In this document: piece by piece, positions 45,152-57,712 of the stretch
Position numbering within the stretch: the first letter of the stretch is position 1
How the letters are laid out: every line of letters begins with the position of its first letter
Source: Vanilla planifolia
Taxonomy: Eukaryota > Streptophyta > Magnoliopsida > Asparagales > Orchidaceae
Assembly: GCA_023846275.1 (NCBI GenBank)
Contig: CM043871.1
Coordinates: 31,898,569-31,962,568 of the forward strand
DNA length: 64,000 nucleotides
Reading direction: 5' to 3'
Translations under genes and position numbers: made by a program
Notes under the pieces: model-generated
The model's database searches: none
Seen by the model: only the letters and a program-made list of their open reading frames with translations
Told to the model about the DNA's origin: nothing

Positions 45152-47985
45152 ATGCAGCAAATCAGGAACAAGAGCGATTGGGAAATCGAGGAGATCGTTG
45201 AGGAGACGGAGGTCAGTTTGAAGATCCCAAGCAAGGCGTCCTCGGAGGCGGACGGCGACGAGGTCTACGTGGCTGTGGGGAAGAGCAGCTCAAGCATGGA
45301 GGCTCTCTCCTGGGCTCTGAAGCACGTCGCCAAGCCGTCAAGCACTCTTTACCTCATACACGTCTTTCCCGAGGTTCATCTCATTCCAACGCCATGTTAG
45401 TCTCCGATTAACTTCACCTTCTTCCTTCGCCCCTTCCAAATTGATTCTCTTTGTGTTTGTGCTTGGTTTGGGATTAAACAGATTGGGGATAGGTTTGGAT
45501 GAAATTATAGTTAATAAAAAATCACATATAAATTATTTTGTTCTTTAAATTTCATATTAAAACATTTGTTTCATCTTTTTTCAAAAATATAAAATTTATT
45601 TTAATAATTTCATAGCATCAATCATCATATTAAAAACTTGTTGTAATAATAATATTTTTTCTAAATTTAATTTTTTTAGTTAAGTTAATATTCAGTAGTA
45701 ATATAAATATTGTACTAAGCAATCGAAAGAGCATTTAAGGGCTGATTTTTTTTGCAATTATGCTAATGTGTAATATTTTATTAAATAATTATTATTGAAC
45801 GAATAATTCTTCGATACTTTGATAAAGTAGTAGAATAATTCTTTAATGTCATTATCGGATGTCAAATTTTTTACAAAAAGGAAAAAAAAAAAAACACTTA
45901 GAATAGACAACTTTTAAAATATAAAAGAAATTACATATTATTATTTGCCAATTTTTAAATAATTTTGAGAAATGATTTACAAACAAAACTGCTGTACTAA
46001 AGTGACGCTGATGTTGACCAAAATATATGTTTGATTGCGTTGTTTTGCTTTCTAGCGTTGTTATCGTGCTTCTACATATGTCTTTAACTGACTTTTCCTG
46101 CTAAGAAGCTTGGAAAGAATTCTTTTTGTGCACCAAAGTCATCAAGGTTCATATCACTGTTACCTTTCTTATAACAATTAGGCTTCTCAAACCATGTGCT
46201 GCAATCTTGCGTTATCTCTTTTAAGCATGAAGTTATTATCTTTTGAGTTTAAAAGTTATATATAATCTTTTATATATTAATAATATCTTTTGTAAGAAAT
46301 AATATTAGTGATTTGAAATAAATTTTTGATTGGTAGCATCCTTATCTCTTATCTCTTTAATTCTGGAGAGAAGATCGTCTTTCTTTTGCTCCTTCTCTCT
46401 TTCGCTCCTAGTATTATGTCAAGTATTCTTTCCTTCCCCTCTATCAATCCAGATTAGAATTGCGATTTTGCATTTCCTCCATTAGTTTGATGTGAAAACT
46501 CAGTTAAAAGTATCCAACCGTACCTTTCCACAATGTCTATTTGACACTTTCTAACCCCTTCGTAATGGACAAATGTCCTTTGAAATGTCTCGTACGAAAA
46601 GATTGAGTGAAACTCTTTTTACACATTATTTTTAAGTTCTAGTTCAAGTATTTCTCCATTTCAAAAAATCTACTATAACAAACAATTTTCACAAAGACTA
46701 TCATCATTCACTAATAGATAGAACATGGATCACTTACACACTTTGGATCAAACCCTTCACCTGAATCCACAATGTTGATCTCAAGCTTTGGGAAAACCTC
46801 ACTTTAGTCAAAAGAAAACACTGTTCTATCAAAAACTGATGAAGCTTGTGATCCAGTAGGAATGGTTCCAAAGGATCAGGTGTCTCCACAGCAAGTGGAG
46901 GCATATATTGATCGAGAGAGAAATAAGAGAAGGGAATTGCTCCAGAAATTCCTCAATCAATGCTCTGCTTTTAAGGTAATTCAAAAAGCTTAGTATTTAT
47001 TTTCTCCTCACTTTTGTGATGATTGATTCATGTATTTGTGATCTTTCTGCTTTCACTGCTTGGTATGGAAATCAATCCATCTATGTTGCCATGTTGTAAG
47101 GTTCAGGGGGAGACTCTGCTCATTGAGAGCAATTTGGTTGCAAAGGCCATTGTTGATCTCATTCCGGTTCTTTGCATCAAGAGGTTGATCTTAGGAACCA
47201 CGAAGTCCAACATCTGGTAATAATTTTCTCATATTTATCCTTGAGGATTTGCTTGTTAAATGTGATTTCAAACTCCATTTATTTATTATTTCATATGTTT
47301 TGAACATCTCAAACATAAACCCACAAAAAACTCTTTCGTAAAACAAATTTTTCAATGGTTACTTTAAATTACATTTAGGATTAGTTTGATATAATCATTA
47401 TTACATATTATGTTGATTAATGAAAAATTAGTTTAAAAAGTGTTATTATAAGCTGTATATTTGATAATCTCTTTTTAAAAAATACTTCTTTTAAAACTTT
47501 TGAGATATCTTAAATAAGAATTCTATGACAAAAAAAAAATTAATGTTTAGTTTCAAATCAGCTCTTACACAAGAAACATTAGTCTCTTGTAATGAGCCTA
47601 GACACTTTACTTTGTTCTGAAGGCATCATAGATATGACAATTATATTAAAGTTATGCTGATAAACAACTTACACAGTTTAGCAATAGTTAATTATCAAGA
47701 GAATTAAATGACAATAAATTAAATACATTAGTAGTGTTGTCGATTGTTCATAGGAATGTGAAGCTAAAGAAGGGATCCAACAAAGCAAGGCAGATATACA
47801 ACAATGTACCGCAGTATTGTGCAGTACAGGTAATCTGCCGAGGAAGAGAAGTTAAAGCTGTACATCACACTGAATCTTCTTCACGTCTCTGCTGTGGTTT
47901 CCATAATATCAAGGAGAACACAAATGAAAAGAAAAATAGGAATTCCAGTGCTTGTACTTGCTTTCCTAAAAGGCTTATTTTGTAA
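45152..47985 (+). CDS. stand-alone universal-stress-protein (USP) domain protein, U-box 35/52-type
   Basis: The exons are 45152-45395, 46857-46975, 47101-47216 and 47754-47985, totalling 711 nt or 236 aa, with GT-AG junctions and phases 1, 0 and 2. The second exon must use the acceptor GATCCAG|TAGG; the next AG would create a stop. The protein has a Glu-rich N-terminus, then the alpha/beta USP core: EVYVAVGKSSSSMEALSWAL, LYLIHVFPEVHLIPTP, a charged helix (DRERNKRRELLQKFL), LLIESNLVAKAIVDLIPVL, LILGTTKSN, KKGSNKARQIYNN and YCAVQVICRGREV. This is the N-terminal domain of plant U-box/receptor-like kinases. No kinase or U-box follows; the frame ends in a Cys/Ser/Asn/Lys-rich tail with a TAA stop. 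Small USP-only relatives exist, so this may be complete. The family predicts nucleotide binding and stress roles, but the exact job is unknown. Confidence 0.85.
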
Positions 47986-50900
47986 AACATCCCTCAGTGA
48001 AATGTACATTGAAAAGAGCAACGTATTGCTAACACCTTTTCTACTGTAGATTTGATGTCTACATTCTAAACATGGTAGCCATTTCAAAGCACCATTTGGC
48101 CATGGATTGCTCTTAAATAGTTGACAATTGGATTATTGGTTGCAATATCTGTTCTTATGACTCTTTGTTACAAGTCTTTCTTCAATTTGCTTCCAAAGAA
48201 CCAAAATAACAACTGTAATCTTTTGCCAAAGTGAAAGAAGAAACTCTTCATAACGTGAAAGAAAAGTCGAGTAGCAGTCATTTTATGAGAATAATGGTAA
48301 CTTCATAACTTGTAATGTTCTATTCGATGCATATGATGTAGGGTTACATTCCTTTTTTATTATATCTATTGATATGTCATTAAGGAAAACTTACTATGTT
48401 CTACTCTCTCTTATTATATATAAAAATGAGGTGCAAAAAAGCTTATTTAACCTTCTTCCATACACATTTATTTGCTTATAACATTTATTACCTTGTTAAA
48501 GATAGCTCATCTGTCATACCTACCACAACATTAATCTTTCCATATATATAGTATGGGAAGATATATATATACCATTGGACAATGGTTGGACATGTTCGAT
48601 AGTTTAAGCAGTTTTGGTATCATATACTATAAACATAACACATCATATGGTGTCATTTAGTACAAGAAAGAGAAATATGATTGGGCACAAGACTTGGCTA
48701 GTAATTATACTAGGTTGATTGCATTAGTGTACAAGGCATTAATGTAGAGAATAAAAGATTAGTTTAGGTAATATTATGATCATACAAGTACTAAGTCATG
48801 GATCATACTTGTACAATTATAAGGGAAGGAACATTTTCTAAGTTTGACAAGTTGAGTATCGGGTAAGCTAAGGGATTGTACAGTAGTACAATTGTATAAG
48901 TACAATTATGCTAAAAGAAGCACTGGACATAAGAATCATTGGGTTGTGATGGGTGAATGCTGTGTGTATTATATCATACCTATACAAATAACAAAATCAT
49001 GCAATTATGACAAGTGGTGTTAATAGTCAATAAAAGGAGATTTAGCTCATCGTACATATGAAATAACTATAGTACTAGTATGATACAAAAAAAAATGAAT
49101 ATACTGGATTTTGTATTTGAGCTACTTTTGATCCCAACCCCCAGAATTGTGGTGCCTTAGATCTAAAAGTTGAAAAAAAACTTGGTTAGAGGTGATCACA
49201 TTAGTATTAATGGATTTTGAATTATGTAATTATCATGGTCTAATTCTAACCATAAATCTTAAAGAGAGGGATTAGAGGTTTTTGAATATATATAGATATA
49301 TTTACATATATAAGATGCTTTGCTTAATTAACTTAGTAAAGCATTTGTCGTCCTTCCAATCTAGAAGACTGAATTGAGTTAAGGAAAAGGAGTCCTTGTT
49401 GTGAGCTAGAGGAGGCAAAAACAATCAAGAATTGAAGAAAAAAAAGGAAGAGAATACCTTAGAAAAGAGCTCTACACTGTTAGGTAGGATCGAGATTGTA
49501 AAACTAAACTTAGATGTTCTTAAGATTAATCAATCAACTATTTTGTTATAATGATATGTTTAATGTGAAATCATGTTATGCTTTGAATAATTTTCTCCCT
49601 TTCCATGAATCTTGATGATAACCTAATAAAATTGCTTTTGTCAAGATTATATGTTGTTTTAATAGCATGATTAGGTTGCTTTAATGATTGATTCCTTCAT
49701 GATATTTGTATTAAAATAGAATGTTGATTCTTCTCCATTAGTTTTAAGATTAATATGAGTTTTTATGTATTTTTTAGTTTATTAAGATTATCATTGATTT
49801 TGATGAAGATTGCTGTTAAAAACCATGTAAATCATGAGAATGAAGATTATATTTTCTTAGCAAGATTATTTTAATATGATTGAAATATTGTTATAAAATT
49901 ATTAAGCATTCTTGATGTTTCAACTATGCTAATTCTAGGATGTTCTTGATGGTTGAAATCCATGATTAAATATGAGAATTGTTATGCTAAAATTGCTATG
50001 TAGGTTAAATACTTGAAATCTAAATTCATGTGAAAACATATGTTTCTTGTTTATATTGTTGGATATCTTACTAAATAAGTGCATGTTGTGTGGAAACCCT
50101 TAGCTTAACATTATAAAGAGAATGCTTTGAAATTTAATCTCAGTTTGGACATAATTTGCTTTACATTTTATGTGGTTTGCTATTGGAATTGAGAACTTAG
50201 ACATATTAACATGATACCAATGTTTAGAAGATAAAAATAAATTTAATAATGCTATCTAACCTAGATTATGATAATAAACAATAGGATAGAAACCTAAACT
50301 TAACCAAAATCCTAGGAATTTTTGTAGTCATGCATTGTCATACCTCAGTTTTGCTTGGACTTTGATGTCTTGGTTAAGCCTTGGAGAGGATTGAGTTAAA
50401 CTTTTGAATGACTTAGATGATTTCTTAGGTTAAAAGAAGTCCTTAGTTTATAGTTGAGGAACTTAGTAGGGCTTGGTTAGAATTCTTAAAAGAGGACTTA
50501 ATTGGTTGAGAAATTAATTATACTTTATAGAATTGGGTTGGGTTTTCTTTAGTGATGTTTAAGTTGGGTTTAAGATTGATAGTCCTTATTATTATTTGAG
50601 GCATACCTCTTGATATACATTATATATCTTGTTGGAGATTCTTAAGTGATTATTTAGAAATGATATAAGTTTTGATTGGCTTGTTGTTAAACCTTAGTGC
50701 AAAAATAAGTTAGGGTAGATCAAATAAGATAAGTTATAGATAAACTTAGGTCTTGTTAGGCTTGAATGAAGCTCCTAGATATGAACCTAAAATTTAATCA
50801 TATATAGTAAGACTTGGTGAGTTTTGTGTGTGCTTGGAATAAGGTTTTGGGATATAGAAGTTCTTAAGAATAGCCTTGGGTTATGAGTAAAATGATTTGT

Positions 50901-51420
50901 CTAAAGCTTATATGAAAATGCTAAGATCAACTAAGAGAAAATTTGCTTGTTCTTATAATGGATAAGCCTTAAGTTTGGCTTAATTGATTTGGGTAAGATA
51001 CTTAGTAATCTTATAGTCCCTTAAGCTATGATTTAACACCCTAGATGGTGATCTGAGGAGTTGTGAGTGTGTTAGGAGAGATTTTGGATGCATATAGTGA
51101 TGCAGACTAAACTGATGAAGAGGAGTCAATGGTGGGATGCTTATGAACCTAGGATAGTGAGTTGTTATGTTTTGGAAAGATGCTTATGGGTTAAGCTAAT
51201 ATAATGACTTGGGGGGAGCCCCTAATAGGCAAAATAATTCTAGATAAGACTCTAGACTCCAAATAAGGTTTATGACAAAGACTAGCTAATAAGAGAACTT
51301 TTGGATTTATTAAATTATCCAAATAACTAAATTAAAGGTTTAGATGTGACCCTAGAACATTCAAATAATAATATGGTTCCCAAATGATAGATTATGAGAT
51401 TCTACAAAAACCATAATGTT
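47986..51420. other. AT-rich intergenic DNA after the USP gene
   Basis: The first few hundred bases presumably hold the 3' UTR. The rest shows no supported gene. Text from about 49900 to 51300 has phrases such as GGCTTGGTTAGAATTC and CTTAGGTTAAAAGAAG that resemble decayed LTR-type DNA, but no element could be bounded. Confidence 0.4.
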
Positions 51421-51787
51421 AACATAGCAACTTAATTATTTTTTTTGGAGATATCTTTTATTGGTACTTATGAGTGAATGGTGCAAATGATAGATCATAA
51501 AACTTCAAAATATTGTTGACTATAGTACTTATGCCCAATAATTGTATGTTGGGTATCTTCTTTTTTTATTAAGAATGAGTGCAAAGGGAGTGCTATATGT
51601 GAATATAAATGAAGAGTTATTAGTAAGCAGAGTGCAATGACATTAGAAGATTCTTGTAAAGTTTTTTTTATAAAACATGTTTTTTCAAACATCTTTGGAA
51701 ACTTAGAAGCCAATGTTAAACTAAGCCTAATTTGTTCTTTGGATTGGCTTTTGCACCAAAAACGTTTATCACTTTATTATTTTGTAG

Positions 51788-51893
51788 GTTCATCCGATTT
51801 CAATGTAGAGTAGTTGTGATGGAATGACGAGCACATTTTGTAAGATAGGAGGAATAATCACCCCTTTTGTCATCATTGCTTTGGTGTATAAAA
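51788..51893 (+). pseudogene. relic exon, copy 1: MFS organic-cation-transporter-like segment
   Basis: After a TTTTGTAG acceptor-like site, translation gives VHPISM, a stop, then SSCDGMTSTFCKIGG and IITPFVIIALVYK. The pattern matches the IYPTxVRTTGxGxxSxxGRIGGxxxPLVAVGLV segment of plant OCT7/SV2-like MFS transporters, near the late membrane helices. The stop codon and isolated position make it a relic. The family assignment is from memory. Confidence 0.45.
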
Positions 51894-52249
51894 GAAATTA
51901 TTATACATTAATTATTATAAATAAAATTTATCATAGTTATACATGTGTTCAAATATAATTAAAATTTCTATAAAAAATTTAAAATATTATAATAATTAAA
52001 AAAATATATTTGCTAATTTGTAAAGAAATAATATTTTAAATTTTATATATAATTTTGTTTCATGGAGGATTATATGTGTATTAATATTAGCAAATTATAA
52101 TATATGTTATAAGAACGTGTTTCTAATAATTATAATAAATTAAATAAATAATATTATTTAATGATAATAAAATAACACAAAATATTCCACAAAAATGTAT
52201 TATATATAAAATATTTTAATAGATATTTGAGGAAAGAATGATAGAAAGT

Positions 52250-52790
52250 GATTGAAAAGAAAACAGAAAAATAAAGTGATGAGAGAGACGAGAAAGAGAG
52301 AGATTGAGAGAGTAATAAAAGAAATAGAGAGAGATGAGAAAGATGAGATTAGTGGAGTTTTGACAAAAGAATAGAGAGAAGATAAAGATAAATTAGATTA
52401 AACATGTAGAAATAGAAAGAGAGTAAGGGAAAAGAAAAAGAGACATAATGACACAATATTAAGGGAGTGAAATAAAGAGTTTTAAAAAAGGAGAGATAAA
52501 GAGAGGTTGTGAGATATATTGTATTATATAGATAAAAGATATAATAGAGAAAAGAAAGCGAGAAAAAAGAGAAAGATAAAGAGATAGGAAAAAAATATAA
52601 AGGGATAAATTAAAAAAGATATAAAGTAAGAGAGGAAAAGAAAGGAGAGAGAAAATAGTTAAAGAGAATAAATAACAAAGTGAGAGAAATATGAGAAGAG
52701 TGAAGGATAAAGAAGAACGAAAATGGGGGAGATTGATAAAAGAATGACAATAAGTTAAAGAAGAAAACAGAGAGTGAGATTTATAGATAA
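52250..52790 (+). other. purine-rich strand-asymmetric tract 1
   Basis: The plus strand is almost entirely A and G (AGAGAGA, GAAAGAGA, GGAGAGA motifs) for over 500 bp with few pyrimidines. The minus strand therefore gives spurious Leu/Ser/Phe-rich frames. Such homopurine tracts can form triplex DNA in principle. Part of tandem unit 1. Confidence 0.85.
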
Positions 52791-53161
52791 TTACTGAGGT
52801 TAGCATTTCCAAAATAACTATTCAAATTCATGAATAATTTCATGTTTCATATCTTTCACAAATTAGTGAATATGCTTTATGTTTCTTTTATTTGGTATAT
52901 CAATTATTATGTATGTATAGACAACAATCATATGTCTAAATAATGATTAGGAATGAGTGCAAAGGAAGTGATATATGTGAATATTGAAGAAGCGTTATTA
53001 GTAAGTACAATATAATGGTATTAGAAGATTTATATAAAATTTTATAAAACATGGTTTTTCAAACCTCTTTCTAAATTTACAAGGCACTATTAAACTAAGC
53101 ATAGTTTGTACTTTGGATTGGCTTATGCACCATAAAATTTGATCACCGTCTTGCTTTGCAG

Positions 53162-53270
53162 GTTCATTTGACTTTGACTTCCATGGAGAGTAGTAGTGAT
53201 GGAACAACAAGCACATTTGGCAAGATGGGTGGAATAATCTCCACCTTTGTCATCGTTGCCTTAGCATATA
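53162..53270 (+). pseudogene. relic exon, copy 2: MFS organic-cation-transporter-like segment
   Basis: The best-kept copy. After a TTGCTTTGCAG acceptor-like site it reads VHLTLTSMESSSDG, TTSTFGKMGG, IISTFVIVALAYKG without a stop, and the open frame runs on into intron-like text. It has a short insertion relative to the other copies. No neighbouring exons of a transporter were found. Confidence 0.45.
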
Positions 53271-53599
53271 AAGGAAATTATTATGCCTTAATTATTATAA
53301 ATAACAGTTATCATAGTTATACATGTGTTCAAATATAATTTTAATTTATATTAAAAATTAAAAATATTTTGATATTAAAAAATATACTTATTAATTTGTA
53401 AATAAATAATTTTTTAATATTATTTGTAATTTTGTTGCATAGGGGATTATATGTGTATTAATATTAGCAAATTATAATATCTATTATAAGTATGTGTTTT
53501 CAATAATTATGATAAATCAACTAATTAATAATAATATAATAATAATAAAATAATACAAAATATTCTATTAAAATGATTATATATAAAATATTTTAATAA

Positions 53600-54180
53600 A
53601 TATTTAAAAAGAGAATGATAGAAAGTGATAGAAGAGAAAAGAGGAAGAAAATACAGTGATAAGGGATAAAAAAGAGAGGGATTGAGAGGGTAATAAAAGA
53701 AAAAAAATGAGAAAAGAGAAGAGGTGACTAGAAGAAGCTTGACAAAAGAATAGAGAGAGAAGATAGAGATAAATTAGAGTGAACATGTAGAAAGAGAAAA
53801 AGAATATGAGAAATAAAAGAGATATATAATGACACAAAAAGAGAGTGAGATAGAGTGGTTTAAAAGAAAGGGAGATATAGTAGGAGGATAAGTAATAAAT
53901 TATATTATATAAATAAAACATATAGTAGAGAAGAGAGAGAGAGGGAGAAAAAGAGGGATTGAGAGATAAGAAAAGATATAAAAGAGAAAATAAAAAGAGA
54001 TACAAAATAAGAGAGAAAAAAGGAGGAAAGAAAATATATAAATAATAAATAAGAAAAAGAGAAAGAAATGAGAGAAGAGAGAGGGATAAATAAGAAAAAA
54101 GGTGAGGGGAAGACAAAGAGATAGAGATGGGTAAGACAAATAAGAGAATAATAATAGGATAAATAAGGGAATGAGAGTGC
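53600..54180 (+). other. purine-rich strand-asymmetric tract 2
   Basis: The same kind of A/G-only-like tract in tandem unit 2, with GAGAGAGAGAGGGAG-type cores near 53935. It sits in the same place in the unit and on the same strand as tract 1. Confidence 0.85.
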
Positions 54181-54773
54181 GTGAGCTATAAATAACTCCT
54201 AAGGTTAACATGTCTAAAATAACTTATCAAATTCGTGAATAACTTCATGCTTCATGTCTTTCAAAAGTTAGTGCATGTACGTCACATTTATTTTATGATT
54301 TGGCATATTAATTAATATGTATGTATAGAGAACAATCATATGTTGTAATAATAATTAGGATTAAGTTTAAAGATATTGAATTAAGCATATTTGGAGATGT
54401 CAACATAGAAACTTAATTGCTTTTTTGGGGATGCCATTTACTAGTACTTGTGAATGAATGATACAAAAGATGGATCATAAAACTTCAAAATATTGTCGAT
54501 CATAATACTTACACACGATAATATTATTTTGGGTATCTCTTTCTTTTGGGAATCAGTGCAAAGGTACTAATATATGTGAATATTAAAAAAGATTTTTTAT
54601 TAAGTAGAGTGTAATGGTATTAGAAGATTTGTATAAAATATCTTTATAAAACATTTTTTTCAAACCTCTTTCAAAATTTACAGCCCACTGTTAAACCAAG
54701 CCTAATTTGAGCTTTTGAATGGTTTATGCACCATAAAAATTTATCACTATCTTGCTTTGTAAGCTCATCCAAC

Positions 54774-54869
54774 TTTGATATAGAGTACTAACGACGGAAC
54801 GACGAGCACATTTGGCAGGATAAGGGGAATAATCTCCCCTTTTATGATCATTTATTTGGTGTATAAAGG
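54774..54869 (+). pseudogene. relic exon, copy 3: MFS organic-cation-transporter-like segment
   Basis: Reads HPTLI, a stop, then STNDGTTSTFGRIRG and IISPFMIIYLVYKG. Broken by one stop and lacking a clean acceptor (GCTTTGTAAG), but the glycine and SPF positions of the motif are kept. Confidence 0.4.
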
Positions 54870-55189
54870 AAATTATTATACATTAATTATTACAAATAAC
54901 ATTTATCATAGCTATACATGTGTTCAAATATAATTGAAATTTATATTAACGATTTGAAATATTATGATAATAAAAAATATATATTTACAAATTTGTAAAG
55001 TAATAATATTTTTAATGTTTTTTATAGTTTGGTTACATGGAGGATTATGTGTGTATTAATATAAGTAAATTATAATATGTTTTATAAGTATGCATTTTAA
55101 AAATTCTAATAAATTAACTAGATAATGTTATTATAAAAATAATAAAATAACACAAAATATTATACTAAAATGTATTATAAATAAATATT

Positions 55190-55790
55190 TGAAGAGAGAA
55201 TAATAAAAAGTGATAGAATAGAAAAGAGGGAGAAAATAAAGTTATGAGAGATATAAGGAAGAGAGAGATTGAGAGGATAATAAAGAAAATAAGAAAAGAA
55301 AAAAGGGAGAGGAGATTAGAAGAAGCTTGATAAAAGAATAAAGAGAGAAGATAAGATATGTAAAGCGAACATGTATAAACATAAAGAATGTAACAAAGAA
55401 GAAAAGGAGACATATTGCACAAAAAGAAGGGTGTGAGAGAGGGTTTTAGAGAAATGAGAGAGATAAAGTAAGGTTTAGTGATAAATTATATTATATAGAT
55501 AAAAAAAATATGGTAGAGAAGAGAGAGAAAAAAGAACAAGGTAGAGAGATAAGAAAAGATATAAAAGAAAAAAAGATATAAAACAAAATAGAGAAAGAGA
55601 GGAGAGAGTGTGTGTGAGAGAAAGAAAAGATAGAAAAAATAAATTACAAAATAAAAGAGAGAGAAATAAGAGAAAAGAAAGTGATAAAGAAGAGAAAGGA
55701 TGAATGAGAAGACAAAGAGATAGAGATGATAGAGATAAATAAGAGAATGATAATGACATAAATAAGTAAGTGAAAAAATGTGAGAGTTAT
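55190..55790 (+). other. purine-rich strand-asymmetric tract 3
   Basis: The same kind of tract in tandem unit 3, with GTGTGTGAGAG near 55609. It keeps the position and strand of the other two tracts. Confidence 0.85.
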
Positions 55791-56264
55791 AGAGAACTCA
55801 TAGGGGTAGCATGTCCAAAATAACTTATCGAATTCATGAAAACCCATGTTTCATTTCTTTCACAATTTAATGCATTTGCTTCATGTTTCTTTCATGAGTT
55901 GGCATATTAATTAATATCTATGTATAGAAAACAATCGTATGTTGTCATAACGGTTGAATTAGGTTTAAAGATATTGAATTAAACTTATTTAGAGATGTTA
56001 ATATGGTAATTTAATTATCTTTTTAGAGGTGTCATTTACTAGTACTTTATAAAAGAATGATGCAAAAGATATATCATAAAACTTCAAAATATTGTTGATC
56101 ATAATACTTATGCAAAATAATTGTATGATGAGTATTTTTTTTATTAGAAATAATTGCAAATAAAGTTATATATGTGAATATTAAAGAAGAGTTGTTAATA
56201 AGTAGAATTTGTAGTTTGGATTGGCTTATGCACCATAGAATGCGATTGCTATGTTGCTTTGCAA

Positions 56265-56372
56265 GTTCATTCGACTTCGATGCAGAGTAGCTATGTTGGA
56301 ATGACGAGCACATTTGGCATGATGAATAGCTGTGGAAGGATTAGTCTTGCGCCTTATCGTCATTGCTTTGGT
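56265..56372 (+). pseudogene. relic exon, copy 4: MFS organic-cation-transporter-like segment
   Basis: Reads VHSTSMQSSYVGMTSTFGMM, then an insertion (GAATAGCTGTG region) and a shifted continuation (TTAGTCTTGCGCCTTATCGTCATTG). The acceptor is altered to GCAAG. It is the most disrupted copy and ends the array. Confidence 0.4.
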
Positions 56373-56375
56373 AAA

Positions 56376-57630
56376 GAGTTGTCATAGAGCTTCCCCTCAA
56401 GACCAATGGTTGTACTCTTGACACTTCCATGGAAAGCTTACTCAGTTGACATGAAAAACCATTTTTTTCGATATCATGTTGCAGTGTTGTTTTCAAGTCT
56501 CTATTTCTTTTAGTCTTATACATAGATGTTGAGCTTAAATCTCCTTTGTTGTGGATCATAATAATGTAAGTTTCTTCTACATTCTTCATAAAGATATAAT
56601 TATGAGTAAATAAATTAAATTTTGCAAGTTTTAATAAATTTTTTACTTGTTTTTTCACTAGAAAAATCAAAATATAAAAATTATTTTTTTGGATAAAAAA
56701 CCTTTAAAATTCAAGTTTTTGGATTTGTTTAAGGTGAGAGAAATAGGGCCAAAATATTTTTAGATTTAATTTTTTTAATATTTAAGAATCTGATTTCTTT
56801 TCTTATAAATTATAATGACAAAATCAAGAATCTTAGCTTTTAATTAAGATTTTGTAATTTTAATATTTTATAAATTATTAAGTGGCATGTGAAATCAAAA
56901 TAAACCAAAAAAAAAATTTTAAAAAAAATATTTTATTTTATAATTTAAGTCAAACATAGTCAAAATATTTTAGATTTTTTATGTTATATTTAAGAATGCA
57001 ATAAATGCAACACTTGTAATAATAGTAAAATGATATTGAAATGATCAGATTTATATAATAGTTTTTAGTTTAATTTTTTATTTTATTTCATTTATAACAA
57101 GTTATATATAAAACTTTAATATTACTTTTATTTTTTATATATTTTTTATTTTTATATTATTTTATTAAGAATGAGATTTTTTATTGTTTAAACATATTAT
57201 TATGAAAAAACAAAAGAATAATAATTTTTCTTAGCTTTGTTATTTATAAAAAAATTATACTTTCTTATCATACATGTGTTTACACTATTATATTGCAATC
57301 TAGATTTTCTCTCATACAAGTTACAACATTTTTATTCAATTTATGATTTAGATCAATCTAGTTGCTATCATGCTCATCGTCGCAATCTTCTTCCCATTAT
57401 TAGCCTATAGAATTTTCTATCCTACCCAAACTACATCAATCATTACAAACTCAATCAACGTTCCTTACTTTTAATAAATTATTATCCACCAAAAATCTTT
57501 GAAAAATATTTGCAATATTATATTAAAATTTAAGAAAATAAACATAATTATTAAGAGATAAAAAGCTGAGTTTATTTTTGTAAAAACTTTTCCACAGCAT
57601 TCTAGCTATTGCTCATCCATTTAGCCGCGA
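56376..57630. other. AT-rich upstream region of the DUF1997 gene
   Basis: No gene or repeat recognised. The last ~100 bp (CTTTCTCTCTCACTCC near 57641) become CT-rich, which fits a plant promoter or leader. An ATG at 57633 opens a 15-codon uORF (ends TGA) upstream of the main start. Confidence 0.45.
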
Positions 57631-57712
57631 ATGGCTGCCCCTTTCTCTCTCACTCCTTTATGCTCTCCTAGCGTTTGAGCCACGGGAGAGCTCGAAGGCC
57701 AGATGCAGAAGA

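Larger units (their letters stand above)
51420..56375. repeat. four tandem ~1.4-1.6-kb units, each with a relic exon and most with a purine tract
   Basis: The landmark GA(C/A)(G/A)AGCACATTT recurs near 51825, 53202, 54801 and 56305, giving spacings of about 1377, 1599 and 1504 bp. A second landmark, AAAACTTCAAAATATTG, occurs near 51499, 54479 and 56088. The order in each unit is: AT-rich start, exon-like segment, ATTATTATA-rich text, a ~550-bp purine-rich tract, then a CATGTTTCAT / TTGGCATATTAATTA block. Unit 2 lacks the first landmark and unit 4 stops after the exon-like part. Divergence is moderate. Confidence 0.85.

Noticed and set aside
46857-46862. Acceptor GATCCAGTAG|GA for USP exon 2
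   Set aside because: It would make a TGA stop at the junction; the upstream AG gives the conserved IPTPLG.
53604-54116. 170-codon minus-strand open frame (and similar ones at 52459-52812, 53900-54211, 55475-55759)
   Set aside because: They are Ser/Leu/Phe/Tyr-rich translations of the purine tracts and have no domain or conserved start.
51788-56372. A functional transporter gene built from the four exon-like copies
   Set aside because: All four copies correspond to the same protein segment, and most carry stops or damaged splice sites; no other exons are present.
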